This document shows positions 27,435 to 36,661 of a stretch of 64,000 nt of DNA, in pieces. The first letter of the stretch is position 1. Every line of letters begins with the position of its first letter. The stretch comes from CATQHP01 sp965205595 (lineage in GTDB: Bacteria > Acidobacteriota > Terriglobia > Bryobacterales > UBA6623): positions 62,001-126,000 of the forward strand of contig CBDBHI010000026.1 of NCBI GenBank assembly GCA_965205595.1, in the 5' to 3' direction. The position numbers were made by a program, and so were the translations under genes. The notes beneath the pieces are model-generated. The model was given only the letters and a program-made list of their open reading frames with translations. It was not told the DNA's origin and did not search any database.

Positions 27435-28540
27435 GCCGCTTGTTCCGCCTTGATCAAAATCTCGGCGATCTCGGGTCTCGTAAATTCGGGAGGAGGCGTC
27501 TTGCCTTCGCGTAGCATCTGTCGAACTGCCCTACCTGCTAGATGCACGTGGTCCTCTTTCGGATGCGGGCAGGTCTTCGTCGAAGCCATTCCGCCGCACT
27601 TCTTGCAGAAGTGGACAAAGTCGAAGAAAATCACATCGACGCCCAGTTCACCGGCAGCGAATTCCGAGAAAATGTGCTGAGCGTCAAACGGGCCGTAGTA
27701 GTCGCCAACACCGGCGTGATCGCGACCCACGATGAAGTGCGTGATGCCGTAGTTCTTACGCACCTGGGCGTGGAAAACAGCTTCGCGCGGACCGGCATAG
27801 CGCATCCAAGCCGGGAAGCCGGCGAGGGTCGCGTGGCCCGCCGGGTAGTAATTTTTCACGAGCACGTCGTAGCAAGCCAGGCGCACCTCGGCAGGCGTGT
27901 CATCGACCTTCGTTTCGCCGAGCAGCGGGTGGATAACAAGCCCGTCAGCGGTTTCGAGCGCGATCTTCGTGCAAAACTCGTGTGCCCGGTGGATCGGATT
28001 GCGAGTCTGGAAACCAACGACCTTCTTCCAGCCTTTCTCCGCGATGACTGCTCTTGTCTCACGAGGCGAAATCGGAAGTGTTCCTGGGATATCGAACTTC
28101 CAGTCCGCCGCGACCTCGACTGTTCCGGCCACTGAGAATTCGCCCGCGTCCCGTAGCCAGGCAACTCCCGGGTGTTCGCCGTCTTGGGTCCGAAAGACAT
28201 TTTTGGCATAATGGGCCTTGTCGATCTCGAAAATTTCTTCGACATTGAGGATGCCGGCGACCACATCCCCATCATTTAGAATGATTTGAGACGAAGAACC
28301 AATCCGTTGCTTTGCATCCGCATCAATCGGAAAGATAATCGGGATGCTCCACGGTTCCCCGCTTGTTAGGTGCATCGTTTCGGCGACCGAGGATGTGTCC
28401 TTGGCGTTCAAAAAGCCTTGTACTGGGTTGTAGCCGCCTTCAGCGAGCAGATATAGATCGCTCAACTGTCGGAACGAGGCTTGGTAGCTGGGGGCGCCGG
28501 ACGCTTTGATTGCGTCGGCCTGTGCGGCTGAAATTGCCAT
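27431..28540 (-). CDS. sat: ATP sulfurylase (single-chain)
   Basis: 369 residues, dissimilatory-type/eukaryote-like single-chain Sat, not the CysDN pair. The N-terminal PUA-like part has LLAEGGYNPVQGFLNAKD. The catalytic part has VGFQTRNPIHRAHEF (QxRNPxHxxH) and IVGRDHAGVGDYYGPFDAQ. A CKKCGG...CPH segment suggests a bound zinc. It makes APS from sulfate and ATP and is the first gene of the operon. AGGAGA lies ahead of the start, with the inverted repeat at 28560-28582 immediately upstream of that. Confidence 0.96.
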   Translation of the reverse strand: MAISAAQADAIKASGAPSYQASFRQLSDLYLLAEGGYNPVQGFLNAKDTSSVAETMHLTSGEPWSIPIIFPIDADAKQRIGSSSQIILNDGDVVAGILNVEEIFEIDKAHYAKNVFRTQDGEHPGVAWLRDAGEFSVAGTVEVAADWKFDIPGTLPISPRETRAVIAEKGWKKVVGFQTRNPIHRAHEFCTKIALETADGLVIHPLLGETKVDDTPAEVRLACYDVLVKNYYPAGHATLAGFPAWMRYAGPREAVFHAQVRKNYGITHFIVGRDHAGVGDYYGPFDAQHIFSEFAAGELGVDVIFFDFVHFCKKCGGMASTKTCPHPKEDHVHLAGRAVRQMLREGKTPPPEFTRPEIAEILIKAEQAA

Positions 28541-28559
28541 GGTCGCGTGAGTTCTCCTA

Positions 28560-28582
28560 ATCCCTATCGGAATACTAGGGAT
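28560..28582. promoter_or_regulatory. Perfect inverted repeat ahead of sat
   Basis: ATCCCTA (28560-28566), nine-base spacer, TAGGGAT (28576-28582). It ends about 20 bases before the sat start codon, just upstream of the AGGAGA ribosome site. The size (7+9+7) suits a dimeric regulator of sulfur supply, for example an Rrf2-type or LysR-type protein. The regulator is not in the window. A short RNA hairpin is the alternative. Confidence 0.5.
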
Positions 28583-28672
28583 GGTAGCACATCTGGTCTA
28601 GTTTTTCCATCTTTATCTCTCGTCCCACTGTTGCGGCCCGTGACCGGCCCGAAAATAATCGTGCGAGGGGTA

Positions 28673-28716
28673 TTGACGAGCGGCTAATAGTACTGTAGTT
28701 GTAGTCGTACTAGTAC
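28673..28716 (+). promoter_or_regulatory. Possible promoter/operator of the HD-GYP gene
   Basis: TTGACG at 28673-28678 could be a -35 box, with TAGTTG 17 bases later as a weak -10. The segment overlaps TAGTAC (28688-28693), GTACTA (28707-28712) and TAGTAC (28711-28716), a small palindrome-rich cluster. I looked for a c-di-GMP riboswitch in the following 85 bases and did not find one. Confidence 0.3.
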
Positions 28717-28802
28717 ATTTTGTGGAGTTAATGTACTCTGTCATGGTTCAAGGCTCTCCCCTTATAGCGGCAGCGAGCTAACGAACGTCTTGATGTGAAT
28801 GT

Positions 28803-31283
28803 ATGGCTGTTAGGCGCTTAGGGTCGATATCGTACCTACTACTGCTTGCAATTGCGGCTTACCTTCTGGTGAGCACAGCTTCTGCCGCGCAGGATACGCA
28901 GGGCTGGTTATGCCCGCTACTGCTCTTGCTTGCCTCTTTGGCGTTTGCTGATCTGCGTTTACAGGTCGGTAAGTTTCAAACACAAGTTCCACTAAGCGAA
29001 CTTCTGGTTGTTAGCGTATTGCCGACCGCCTCGCCGTTGATGGGTGGATTCTTCGCCTTGTGCGCCACGGGTGCTCGCGCCGTTTTGGAACAGAAGACTG
29101 ATCGGGACTGGACTGAGTTCTCGGTTAAAATCTCGGCGTCGGGCCTAGCGGCGATTTCGGGCCTTGCCCTGACTGCAGCGGTCCCCGGAGGAGTTGCGGG
29201 GCTGGCCGGGTTAACCTTGCTAGCCGTGTGGTATCTGACGTCGGTCAGCGCCGCCGAGAGCATCGCCGGCCGCCTACCGCACTGGCGCAGGCACGTGGCC
29301 TCTAGTGTTCGGCAAGCGCTGCTCGGCGCCGCGGTTTTCGTGCCGGTCGTATTAGTGCTGGTGAAGGCTACGGAACCTCAGGCGAACCCTATGGTATGGG
29401 TCTGCTTCCCGCTACTGATCGGTGTGTATTGGTATATCGACGTCCGCCACGGCGACATGGTCGTCGATCGGCGTAGGGCCGACGAGCTACACGAACTTTA
29501 TGCCCCAGCAGTCCAGGCCCTAGCCATCGCAATGGACGCCAAAGATAACGTTAGCGCCGATCACGTCAAGCGCGTCCAGAAATACTGCATTGAGGTCGGC
29601 AAGGCGCTGAACTGTAGCGCGGCCGAGCTGCAGGCATTGGAGTTTGGCGCACTGCTTCACGACATCGGGAAGATTGCTGTTCCCGACGTCGTGCTCACAA
29701 AGCCAGGACGCTTGTCGCCGGATGAATTTAGTCAGATGGCGACGCACCCGCAAATCGGCGCAGAGATCCTTTCCGCCGTGGAATTTCCATTTCCGGTGGC
29801 GGAACTTGTCCTTTCGCATCACGAAAACTGGGATGGCTCGGGATACCCGCGAAATCTTCGAGGGGATGAGATTCCCATCACCGCGCGGATACTGAGTGTC
29901 GTAGATACGTTCGATGCGCTGACGACCGACCGCCCCTATCGCGCCGCGATGAGCGTAACTGAGGCGATTGAGATGATTCGCGATCGCAGCGGGCAGGCGT
30001 TTGACCCGGTCGTGGCGGACGCGCTGATCGAGCTACTGCCGGCGCTCGAGCAGCAGTCCAAAATCGAGGCGCTTGAGTCCGGCCGCATCGCGGACATCTC
30101 GGCGTTGGCTATTGCGTTGGATAGACCAAAGCACTTCGATCAGACATCGCTGACCCACCAAGAACGCATTGAGAGTCTCAAGCAGAATCGCGTATCGAGT
30201 CGTCAGAATCCGCTCGCACAGCAGTTTACTGCGTACTCACGCCTGCTCAAGGTGGCGGGTCCGACGCTAACACCCGTTGAAATTCTAGGCTTCCTCTTGC
30301 CGGTCTTGCGCGAATCGACCGCGTTTGAGAACTGCTCGGTGCTACTGATGGACGCCCACGAGCTAGTTCCGGTGTTTTTCAGTTCCGATGATGGCGATGA
30401 GCTCCGTGGAATTCGAATTCCGCTGGGTGACACGCCTTCCGGCTGGGCGGCGGCTCACGGTGAAACGCTGCTAAACGCTGACCCAACGGCGGAGTTTGGC
30501 GAACTAGGTAGCGTGGCATGCGCCGCCGGACTTTCATCGATGATCGCTACACCGCTTTGGCGCTCAGGAAAAGTCGTCGGCGTCTTGAACGTCTACTCGA
30601 CGTCACGATCGGCATACGATCAAGCGGACGTTGCAATCTTGGAGGCGTTCGCACCCTCGTTCGGCGAAGCGCTGCATCGCTCGTGGAGTTTTGACCACAG
30701 CGAACAAGACTCGAAAGACGAGCTTACAGATGCGCCCGGTCCTCGCGAAACACTTCAGTATCTGCGTGAATGTCTAACGTCAGCCCGCGCTTTGCGCACG
30801 ACGGTCAGCGTCGTATACATAGATGTCGACGATTTGAGTATGGTCAACGCCCATCTCGGCCACAGGGCTGGGGACGAGTTGCTGGGCTCGCTGTATTTGA
30901 GGATCTTGCGCGAAACCGATGCCGGCGAAGATTTCGTAGGCCGGCTTGGATGCGATCATTTCGTCGTCGTGCAGCGAGGCTCCAGCGAGCGCGAGTTAGA
31001 CCGGCTGATTCGACGGATAAAACTTTCTGCCGCGGACGAGCTTGACCCACTTGGCGCGAATTCGTTTGACAATCAGCTTTCCATTGGATTTGCCCAATCT
31101 CCAGCGGACGCCGACTCGGCGGAGTCACTACTACTGGCCGCTGGACGGGCATCGTTCGCCGACAAAATGAGCAAACATTCCGGAGGACTGCGTAGATCTG
31201 GGGTCACGCGAAACCGCGCGGCAATCGAGCGTCCGCGAGCGAGTCGCCGAGGTAACTTGTTAGCCTGGCGCTCCGCCAGGTAG
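28803..31283 (+). CDS. Membrane HD-GYP phosphodiesterase with GAF and degenerate GGDEF domains
   Basis: 826 residues. About six membrane helices lie in 1-215. An HD-GYP domain (about 230-410) has LLHDIGKIAVPD (H286, D287) and HHENWDGSGYP (339-349), the full motif of c-di-GMP phosphodiesterases. A GAF-like domain follows (about 470-640: IRIPLGDTPSGWAAAHGETL). A C-terminal GGDEF-like domain (about 650-800) has VYIDVDDLSMVNAHLGHRAG, but its signature reads LGCDHF instead of GGDEF, so cyclase activity is unlikely; it may bind GTP or be structural. Predicted to degrade c-di-GMP in response to a membrane and a GAF signal. The 3' end overlaps the convergent exchanger gene by 24 bp. Confidence 0.92.
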   Translation: MAVRRLGSISYLLLLAIAAYLLVSTASAAQDTQGWLCPLLLLLASLAFADLRLQVGKFQTQVPLSELLVVSVLPTASPLMGGFFALCATGARAVLEQKTDRDWTEFSVKISASGLAAISGLALTAAVPGGVAGLAGLTLLAVWYLTSVSAAESIAGRLPHWRRHVASSVRQALLGAAVFVPVVLVLVKATEPQANPMVWVCFPLLIGVYWYIDVRHGDMVVDRRRADELHELYAPAVQALAIAMDAKDNVSADHVKRVQKYCIEVGKALNCSAAELQALEFGALLHDIGKIAVPDVVLTKPGRLSPDEFSQMATHPQIGAEILSAVEFPFPVAELVLSHHENWDGSGYPRNLRGDEIPITARILSVVDTFDALTTDRPYRAAMSVTEAIEMIRDRSGQAFDPVVADALIELLPALEQQSKIEALESGRIADISALAIALDRPKHFDQTSLTHQERIESLKQNRVSSRQNPLAQQFTAYSRLLKVAGPTLTPVEILGFLLPVLRESTAFENCSVLLMDAHELVPVFFSSDDGDELRGIRIPLGDTPSGWAAAHGETLLNADPTAEFGELGSVACAAGLSSMIATPLWRSGKVVGVLNVYSTSRSAYDQADVAILEAFAPSFGEALHRSWSFDHSEQDSKDELTDAPGPRETLQYLRECLTSARALRTTVSVVYIDVDDLSMVNAHLGHRAGDELLGSLYLRILRETDAGEDFVGRLGCDHFVVVQRGSSERELDRLIRRIKLSAADELDPLGANSFDNQLSIGFAQSPADADSAESLLLAAGRASFADKMSKHSGGLRRSGVTRNRAAIERPRASRRGNLLAWRSAR

Positions 31284-32294
31284 CAGGTAGTATCCGGCCA
31301 CCATGTAGACCACGTAAGCGGTTATTAACATGTAGCCGAAGGGTCGCCGCAGAATTTCGCCTGACGCGACTACGCCGACCCGGAACATGATCAAAATGAA
31401 CAACATCGCCGGGAAGAGTACGGTGAAGAAGTTGGTGCCGGCTTCCAACCCTTGCGGGGTCACCGCCGCCGCCATTCCGACCACGAAAAGTACATTTAGA
31501 ATGTCCGCGCCGATTACGTTGCCGACTGCAAGCTCGCCATGACCACGGCGGGCCGCGGCAACCGCGGTCACTAGTTCGGGCAGTGAGGTTCCGAACGCCA
31601 CGAGCGTCGCGGCGATGACGCTTTCAGGGACAGACAAGCGCATGGCAGCTTCGTTGACTGCCGGTATCAGCACTTGCGCGGAAACGACAACTACCGCGAC
31701 TGCGCCGAGCAGCTTCAGCACTGCTTTCCAGGGCGGCGAACCGCTCTCGTGGTCCTCATTGTCGGCCTCTCTACCGCCACGCGCCCAGCGCACAGAGAAG
31801 TATAAATACGCTGCCAATAACGCGATCAGCAGAAATCCTGAAAGCTGTGAAACACGGCCGCCCAAAACAAAAACATCGCCCGCGCTCGCGAGCGGAATGG
31901 ACAATATCACCAACAGAAAACCCGCTCCCAACTGAATCCAGCCCTGGCGATTGACGATCTTTGGGTCGAGCCGAAGCGGAGCAATGATGCAGGCGAGGCC
32001 GAGGATCAATCCTGTATCGGTAATAACCGAGCCGACGGCGTTTCCAAGCGCCAGCCCCGGGGACCCCTGGATCGCCGCGAACACTGAAACGGCAGCCTCG
32101 GGAGCAGTTGTGCCGAGACTCACAATCGTCGCGCCGACAACCATTTGGGGGATCTTGAGCTGCTCAGAAAGCTCTACGGCCTCGTCGACTAGCCAATCAG
32201 CACCTTTGCCCAATACGTAAAGGCTTATTGCGATTGAGAGGGCGAGCAGTCCCCCGTGAAGTTCGGCGAATAGATGTTCGAGAGCCGCTTCCAT
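31260..32294 (-). CDS. CaxA/YrbG-type Na+/Ca2+ exchanger
   Basis: 344 residues from ATG at 32294; an in-frame start at 32426 adds a 44-residue hydrophilic extension that is not family-like and covers the divergent promoter. Ten or so helices in two inverted halves, each with an alpha-repeat: VGATIVSLGTTAPEAAVSVF and IAATLVAFGTSLPELVTAVA (the GT(S)xPE motifs that bind the ions). It moves Na+ or K+ against Ca2+ across the inner membrane. A stretch of charged residues (about 185-200) forms the cytoplasmic loop between the halves. Confidence 0.92.
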   Translation of the reverse strand: MEAALEHLFAELHGGLLALSIAISLYVLGKGADWLVDEAVELSEQLKIPQMVVGATIVSLGTTAPEAAVSVFAAIQGSPGLALGNAVGSVITDTGLILGLACIIAPLRLDPKIVNRQGWIQLGAGFLLVILSIPLASAGDVFVLGGRVSQLSGFLLIALLAAYLYFSVRWARGGREADNEDHESGSPPWKAVLKLLGAVAVVVVSAQVLIPAVNEAAMRLSVPESVIAATLVAFGTSLPELVTAVAAARRGHGELAVGNVIGADILNVLFVVGMAAAVTPQGLEAGTNFFTVLFPAMLFILIMFRVGVVASGEILRRPFGYMLITAYVVYMVAGYYLLPGGAPG

Positions 32295-32374
32295 CGGGAC
32301 CCCGTAGTGTAGCGAAACCGGCTTCCACTGACGCCAGTCGCCAAACACTTTGAACGACGCTACAATCGGTCGCA

Positions 32375-34348
32375 ATGACCCTGTCAACGGTTGCGCTCGT
32401 CTTGGCGCTGTCCGCTTCGACGCCAATTCTGGCCGGCCAATCCGCGTTCGAAAGTTTGGCGAAATATGCGGATGAAGCCGAGGCGGCGGCTCGCGGCGAG
32501 GCGTTGGGGATCGGCGTCGCGGAGTTCGTCGAAAGTTCGCAAGCTACGGTCGCCCAATATACGCAACTGAAGCTACGCTATACGGTCGGGAAGGCCGGCA
32601 TAGCGACCGGCGGCGGGTTGCGGCTCTCAACGCAGCACTACTTTCAATGGGACATGTGGGGTGGAACGATGCTCCAGACGCGCAGCCCGCGCGCCCCAAA
32701 TTTTCTTACGTACCGCACGTCGAGCGGTGTCGCACTGCGCTGGAAGTTCCTGCCAAATGAGGACGGCTACTTTCCCTGGCAGCGCATCAATCAATTCACC
32801 TTGACCGGCGCTAGTCTCTCAGAAGGGGACTTTATCGAGCTGGTATTCGGCGATCAGTCGGCGGGTTCGCCGGGCGTTCTGATTCAGCCGATTGACGAAT
32901 CTGCGTTTGAGCAAAAAGTCTATGTTGATGCGTTTGGCAAGGGCGAGTTTCTGCCGCTCAAAAACAATCCACAGCTTACGATCGTCGGGGGCGAGCCGAA
33001 AGAGCTGATCGTCATTGCGCCAACGGACTGGGAGGTCGGCAAAGATCGCTGGGTCAACGTCTGGGTGGATGACGGGCTGGGGAATCCAGCGGTAAGCTAT
33101 CGCGGAACCGTCACCCTCGCGGATCCCGCCGGAACGGGAAAACTCCCACAGCCCCACGCCTACGTCGAACAAGATCGGGGTGCCCATCGGTTCGCCGGCG
33201 TCAGCTTCGATCGGCCGGGTACCTATCGTATCGTCGCCCGCGACCGGGACGGCCGGGAATCTACGAGCAACCCGATCGTCGTGCACCAGAAACTCCCTCA
33301 ACAGACGATCGTTTGGGGTGATCTACATACGCACACGAAATATTCCGACGGCCGCGGTACTCCGGCTGAAACATACGATTTCGGCAAGCGCTACGCGGCC
33401 CTCGATTTTTGCTCCGTGAGCGACCACGCCTTCATCACGACGCCCGAGATGTGGGAGGACATTAAGCGCGCAACCAAGGAGTTCAACGAGCCGGGGAACT
33501 ACGTGACCTTTCTCGGTTACGAGTGGAGCGGCCCTAGCGAAGTGGGCGGCGATCACAATGTCTACACGACCGGCGACGACATGCCGCTGATTCGTAGCTA
33601 CTTGCGGTATCGCTACTCGAACTACCGAAATTATCATGGCCCGCGGCGGCAAGCCGGCCATGTTGAAGATCTCTTCAGAATGCTTTCTGAGAATTTCCGC
33701 GACGAGAATTTGCTGACGATCCCGCACTTTGGCGGAAGGCCGGGGAATCCGACCTGGCACAACAACAAACTGCAGCGAGGGATTGAGGTCTTTTCGGACC
33801 ATCGGCGCTCCGAAGATTGGGTTGCGACGTTTCTCGAAAAGGGCCACCGCGTTGGAGTCGTGGCATCGACTGATAACCATTCCGGAAATGCCGGCTACGG
33901 AATTCGCCGTCAATCGGTAGCACGGGGCGCCGATGGCGCGCTGTATTCTCGATACAGCCCGGCGGAGCGCGGTACTGCCCTGATGGGGGTTTTTGCCGAT
34001 GACTTCGACCGCGAGGGCATCTTCCAGGGCATCTACCACCGCCGCACGTATGCTACGACCGGCGAGCGCATTGTTCTGAGGTTTGACGTTGCGGGCGAGC
34101 CGTTGGGATCTGAAATCCGCGCTAATGCGAATATTTCCCTCAAGGTGTCAGTCGCCGGAACCGCGGGGCTCAAAATGGTACGCGTCGTCAAGAGCGGCGA
34201 GATTATCTACTCCGTTGATCCCCCCGCGGATCAGACCGATTTCGAGTTCGTTGACCGCAATGCGAATGGCGAGTCTGCGTACTATTACGTCGACCTGGTT
34301 CAAGACGACGGCGAGAAGGCTATATCGAGTCCGGTCTGGGTTAATTGA
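32375..34348 (+). CDS. Secreted DUF3604 / PHP-like protein
   Basis: 657 residues. Signal peptide at 1-21 (VALVLALSASTPILAG). A beta-sandwich N-terminal part spans about 60-305. A PHP-like metal domain begins at WGDLHTHTKYSDG (about 312), with CSVSDHAFITTP and VASTDNHSGNAGYG further on; these His/Asp clusters resemble the trinuclear site of PHP phosphoesterases. A small beta domain ends the protein. The DUF3604 family is secreted and of unknown substrate. The gene is divergent from the exchanger (80 bp) and followed after 49 bp by the ACT-DUF5612 gene. Confidence 0.85.
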   Translation: MTLSTVALVLALSASTPILAGQSAFESLAKYADEAEAAARGEALGIGVAEFVESSQATVAQYTQLKLRYTVGKAGIATGGGLRLSTQHYFQWDMWGGTMLQTRSPRAPNFLTYRTSSGVALRWKFLPNEDGYFPWQRINQFTLTGASLSEGDFIELVFGDQSAGSPGVLIQPIDESAFEQKVYVDAFGKGEFLPLKNNPQLTIVGGEPKELIVIAPTDWEVGKDRWVNVWVDDGLGNPAVSYRGTVTLADPAGTGKLPQPHAYVEQDRGAHRFAGVSFDRPGTYRIVARDRDGRESTSNPIVVHQKLPQQTIVWGDLHTHTKYSDGRGTPAETYDFGKRYAALDFCSVSDHAFITTPEMWEDIKRATKEFNEPGNYVTFLGYEWSGPSEVGGDHNVYTTGDDMPLIRSYLRYRYSNYRNYHGPRRQAGHVEDLFRMLSENFRDENLLTIPHFGGRPGNPTWHNNKLQRGIEVFSDHRRSEDWVATFLEKGHRVGVVASTDNHSGNAGYGIRRQSVARGADGALYSRYSPAERGTALMGVFADDFDREGIFQGIYHRRTYATTGERIVLRFDVAGEPLGSEIRANANISLKVSVAGTAGLKMVRVVKSGEIIYSVDPPADQTDFEFVDRNANGESAYYYVDLVQDDGEKAISSPVWVN

Positions 34349-34397
34349 CCTACTGTTGATCGACCTATGCGATTCTGAGTTAGAGCGGGCAATTCAG

Positions 34398-35069
34398 ATG
34401 TCGGACTCCGAACAGCAGCCAACCCACGCGCTGGCGATTGAAGCGCGCAACGAAAACGGATCGCTGCGTGAAATTTCAGGCGCGGTCGCAAAGCATGGTC
34501 TCCAGATTACTTGGATTTCAATCCTCGACGCGGGCAAACCGATTGAGACGGTTTTTATCGAAGTAACGGGGGCCGAGTCGACAGCGGAACTTGTCGACTC
34601 ATTGCGGACCTTGCCCAACGTGATCTCCGTTGCTGAGAAGCACACTCTCGGCCACATTTTCGGGAAGCGCATCATAATTATCGGTGGGGGATCGCAGGTG
34701 GGCCAGGTAGCGGTTGGCGCCGTCTCCGAGGCCGATCGCCACAATCTGCGCGGCGAGCGAATCTCGATTGACACGATTCCGCTAGTTGGCGAACAGGCTT
34801 TGGCCGAGGCTGTCCGCGCCACCGCCCGCCTGCCTCGAGTTCAGGCCGTGGTGCTGGCTGGCGCAATGATGGGCGGAGAGATCGAAACGGCCGTTCGTGA
34901 GGTACAGGCGAAGGGCCTAGTCGTGATTTCGCTCAACATGGCCGGATCAGTACCCGATGCGGCCGACCTCGTCGTTAGCGATCCTGTGCAGGCCGGGGTC
35001 ATGGCGGTAATGGCCGTTGCGCACACGGCATCGTTTGACGTCAGACGGCTGAAGGGCAAACGTTTCTAA
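34398..35069 (+). CDS. ACT domain / DUF5612-like protein
   Basis: 223 residues from ATG at 34398; an in-frame start at 34083 would lie inside the upstream gene. Residues 8-85 form an ACT-type ligand-binding domain (ALAIEARNENGSLREISGAV). The rest resembles DUF5612: GKRIIIIGGGSQVGQVAVGA, then GAMMGGEIETAVREVQAKGL and MAGSVPDAADLVVSDPVQAG. As I recall, DUF5612 is known mainly from methanogenic archaea and its role is unknown. The ACT domain suggests amino-acid sensing. Possibly cotranscribed with the DUF3604 gene. A 12-bp palindrome (CGCGGTACCGCG, 35127-35138) follows the stop. Confidence 0.72.
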   Translation: MSDSEQQPTHALAIEARNENGSLREISGAVAKHGLQITWISILDAGKPIETVFIEVTGAESTAELVDSLRTLPNVISVAEKHTLGHIFGKRIIIIGGGSQVGQVAVGAVSEADRHNLRGERISIDTIPLVGEQALAEAVRATARLPRVQAVVLAGAMMGGEIETAVREVQAKGLVVISLNMAGSVPDAADLVVSDPVQAGVMAVMAVAHTASFDVRRLKGKRF

Positions 35070-35302
35070 CCCGAAACTTGATTTTTCGAGCTGCCAGCCA
35101 AGCTGCTTGTTGGACGAAACGTTTCGCGCGGTACCGCGAAGCGCAACCTCACCGCTCTGGTATCTCCGCCCGCCACGTGATGAAAAATGCGGACTAGTCA
35201 CATTGGGCTACGGGGGTAGGGTATCCGCCTTGGTAATCTCCAAGGTTTTCACTGGTAGACGTCTCAGCGCTTGCGGGAGATGATCGTACTCGAAAGAAAC
35301 CC

Positions 35303-36637
35303 ATGGGAACCGCAACACTGACGCCTGCGCCAAAGGCTGGGACTTCCAGCGACCATCAGTTCATGCCGCTTCCGGCGGTTTCATTGGAAGAGGCCGGTGT
35401 CTCCGAAAGCCTCGTTGAGCAACTGATCCTCAAGAACCTTCACTACCGTGGAGAAATATCGGGTCGAGACCTGGCGAAAACCGTCGGCCTGCAGTTTAGT
35501 GTCATTGAGCCCGTCATCGAATTTCTCAAGCAGGAACGGCTGGTCGAGACGAAACGCGCGACTGGTTTTGGAACCGTCTCAAGCGTATTTGCGGTCTCGG
35601 ATACCGGCCGGGTACGCGCAAAAGAATATCTCGAGAACAACCAATTTCTCGGCCCCGCACCGGTGCCGTTGCGCACCTACACCGCGGCGGTAGCGGCGCA
35701 GGCGCTAGAACCGGGTTGGATGACCCGCGAGCACTTAAGAAAAGTTTATGAGAACACCGTCGTAACCGACGATTTTTTTGCGAATTTTGGTCCGGCGGTG
35801 AACTCGTTCAAATCGCTGCTTCTGTACGGAAAGCCCGGGAACGGCAAGACGTACCTGGCCGAGCAGCTTACGCGAATCGACACTGACCCAATCTATATTC
35901 CCTACGTGATTGAAGAGGAAGGCCAGTTCATTAAGGTTTTCGATTCGCTGTACCACCAGCGCGTAGACAACGACGAACAGTCTGTTTTTTTGACCGAAGA
36001 TCAGCCGTTCGATCGGCGCTGGGCGAAGTGCAAACGACCGTTCTTGACTACCGGTGGCGAGCTAACGCTTAGCATGCTTGATTTGATGTATATCCCGGGC
36101 GCCAAGATTTACGACGCGCCTTATCAGCTCAAGGCCAACAACGGCATCTATCTCATCGATGATTTTGGCCGCCAACAGATATCGCCGGCTGCACTTCTAA
36201 ATCGCTGGATCTACCCACTCGACCGCGGTCGCGACTTCCTGTCATTTCGCACCGGCACGAAGATCGACGTTCCGTTCGAGTGTTTCTTGATATTTTCGTC
36301 AAACCTGAATCCCAACGACTTGGGCGACGAAGCATTTCTGCGTCGACTTGAGTACAAGATGTACCTGAAGAACCCAACGCAGGCGGAGTTTATCAAGATC
36401 TTCCGCGACTACTGCAAGCTCATCAAGTTGGACTGCGAATTGAGTTTGGTGCAGAAAATGATTGCGAAGCACTACAAGGCCGGCGACAAGGGATTCCGCC
36501 GTTGCCATCCCCGCGATGTCCTAAGCGTGGCCGTCGATCTGATCAAGTTCGAAAAGCTCCCGTACAAGCTAAGCGACGACTTACTAGAGCGCGCCTTCAA
36601 CTTGAAATTCATATCCAACTGGATGGACGAAAACTAG
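35303..36637 (+). CDS. AAA+ ATPase with N-terminal winged helix
   Basis: 444 residues. A winged-helix-like domain (about 30-105: LHYRGEISGRDLAKTVGLQF, RLVETKRATGFGTVSSVFAV) precedes an AAA+ core with Walker A GKPGNGKT (near 171), Walker B GIYLIDDFG, a sensor-like FSSNLNP and an arginine-finger-type FLRRLEYKMY. A lid domain ends the protein. I recognise the general type (a predicted ATPase common in Acidobacteriota) but not its client. The 230 bp upstream shows no partner gene on the same strand. Confidence 0.82.
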   Translation: MGTATLTPAPKAGTSSDHQFMPLPAVSLEEAGVSESLVEQLILKNLHYRGEISGRDLAKTVGLQFSVIEPVIEFLKQERLVETKRATGFGTVSSVFAVSDTGRVRAKEYLENNQFLGPAPVPLRTYTAAVAAQALEPGWMTREHLRKVYENTVVTDDFFANFGPAVNSFKSLLLYGKPGNGKTYLAEQLTRIDTDPIYIPYVIEEEGQFIKVFDSLYHQRVDNDEQSVFLTEDQPFDRRWAKCKRPFLTTGGELTLSMLDLMYIPGAKIYDAPYQLKANNGIYLIDDFGRQQISPAALLNRWIYPLDRGRDFLSFRTGTKIDVPFECFLIFSSNLNPNDLGDEAFLRRLEYKMYLKNPTQAEFIKIFRDYCKLIKLDCELSLVQKMIAKHYKAGDKGFRRCHPRDVLSVAVDLIKFEKLPYKLSDDLLERAFNLKFISNWMDEN

Positions 36638-36661
36638 GCAGCTCGAGCGTCGCTTTGGGGG

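Noticed and set aside
28583..28802. c-di-GMP riboswitch upstream of the HD-GYP gene
   Set aside because: I looked for the GEMM tetraloop/receptor layout and did not see it; only a possible promoter and short palindromes are present.
35123..35140. Terminator after the DUF5612 gene
   Set aside because: The CGCGGTACCGCG palindrome has no loop or U-tract; it is noted under the gene but not listed as a terminator.
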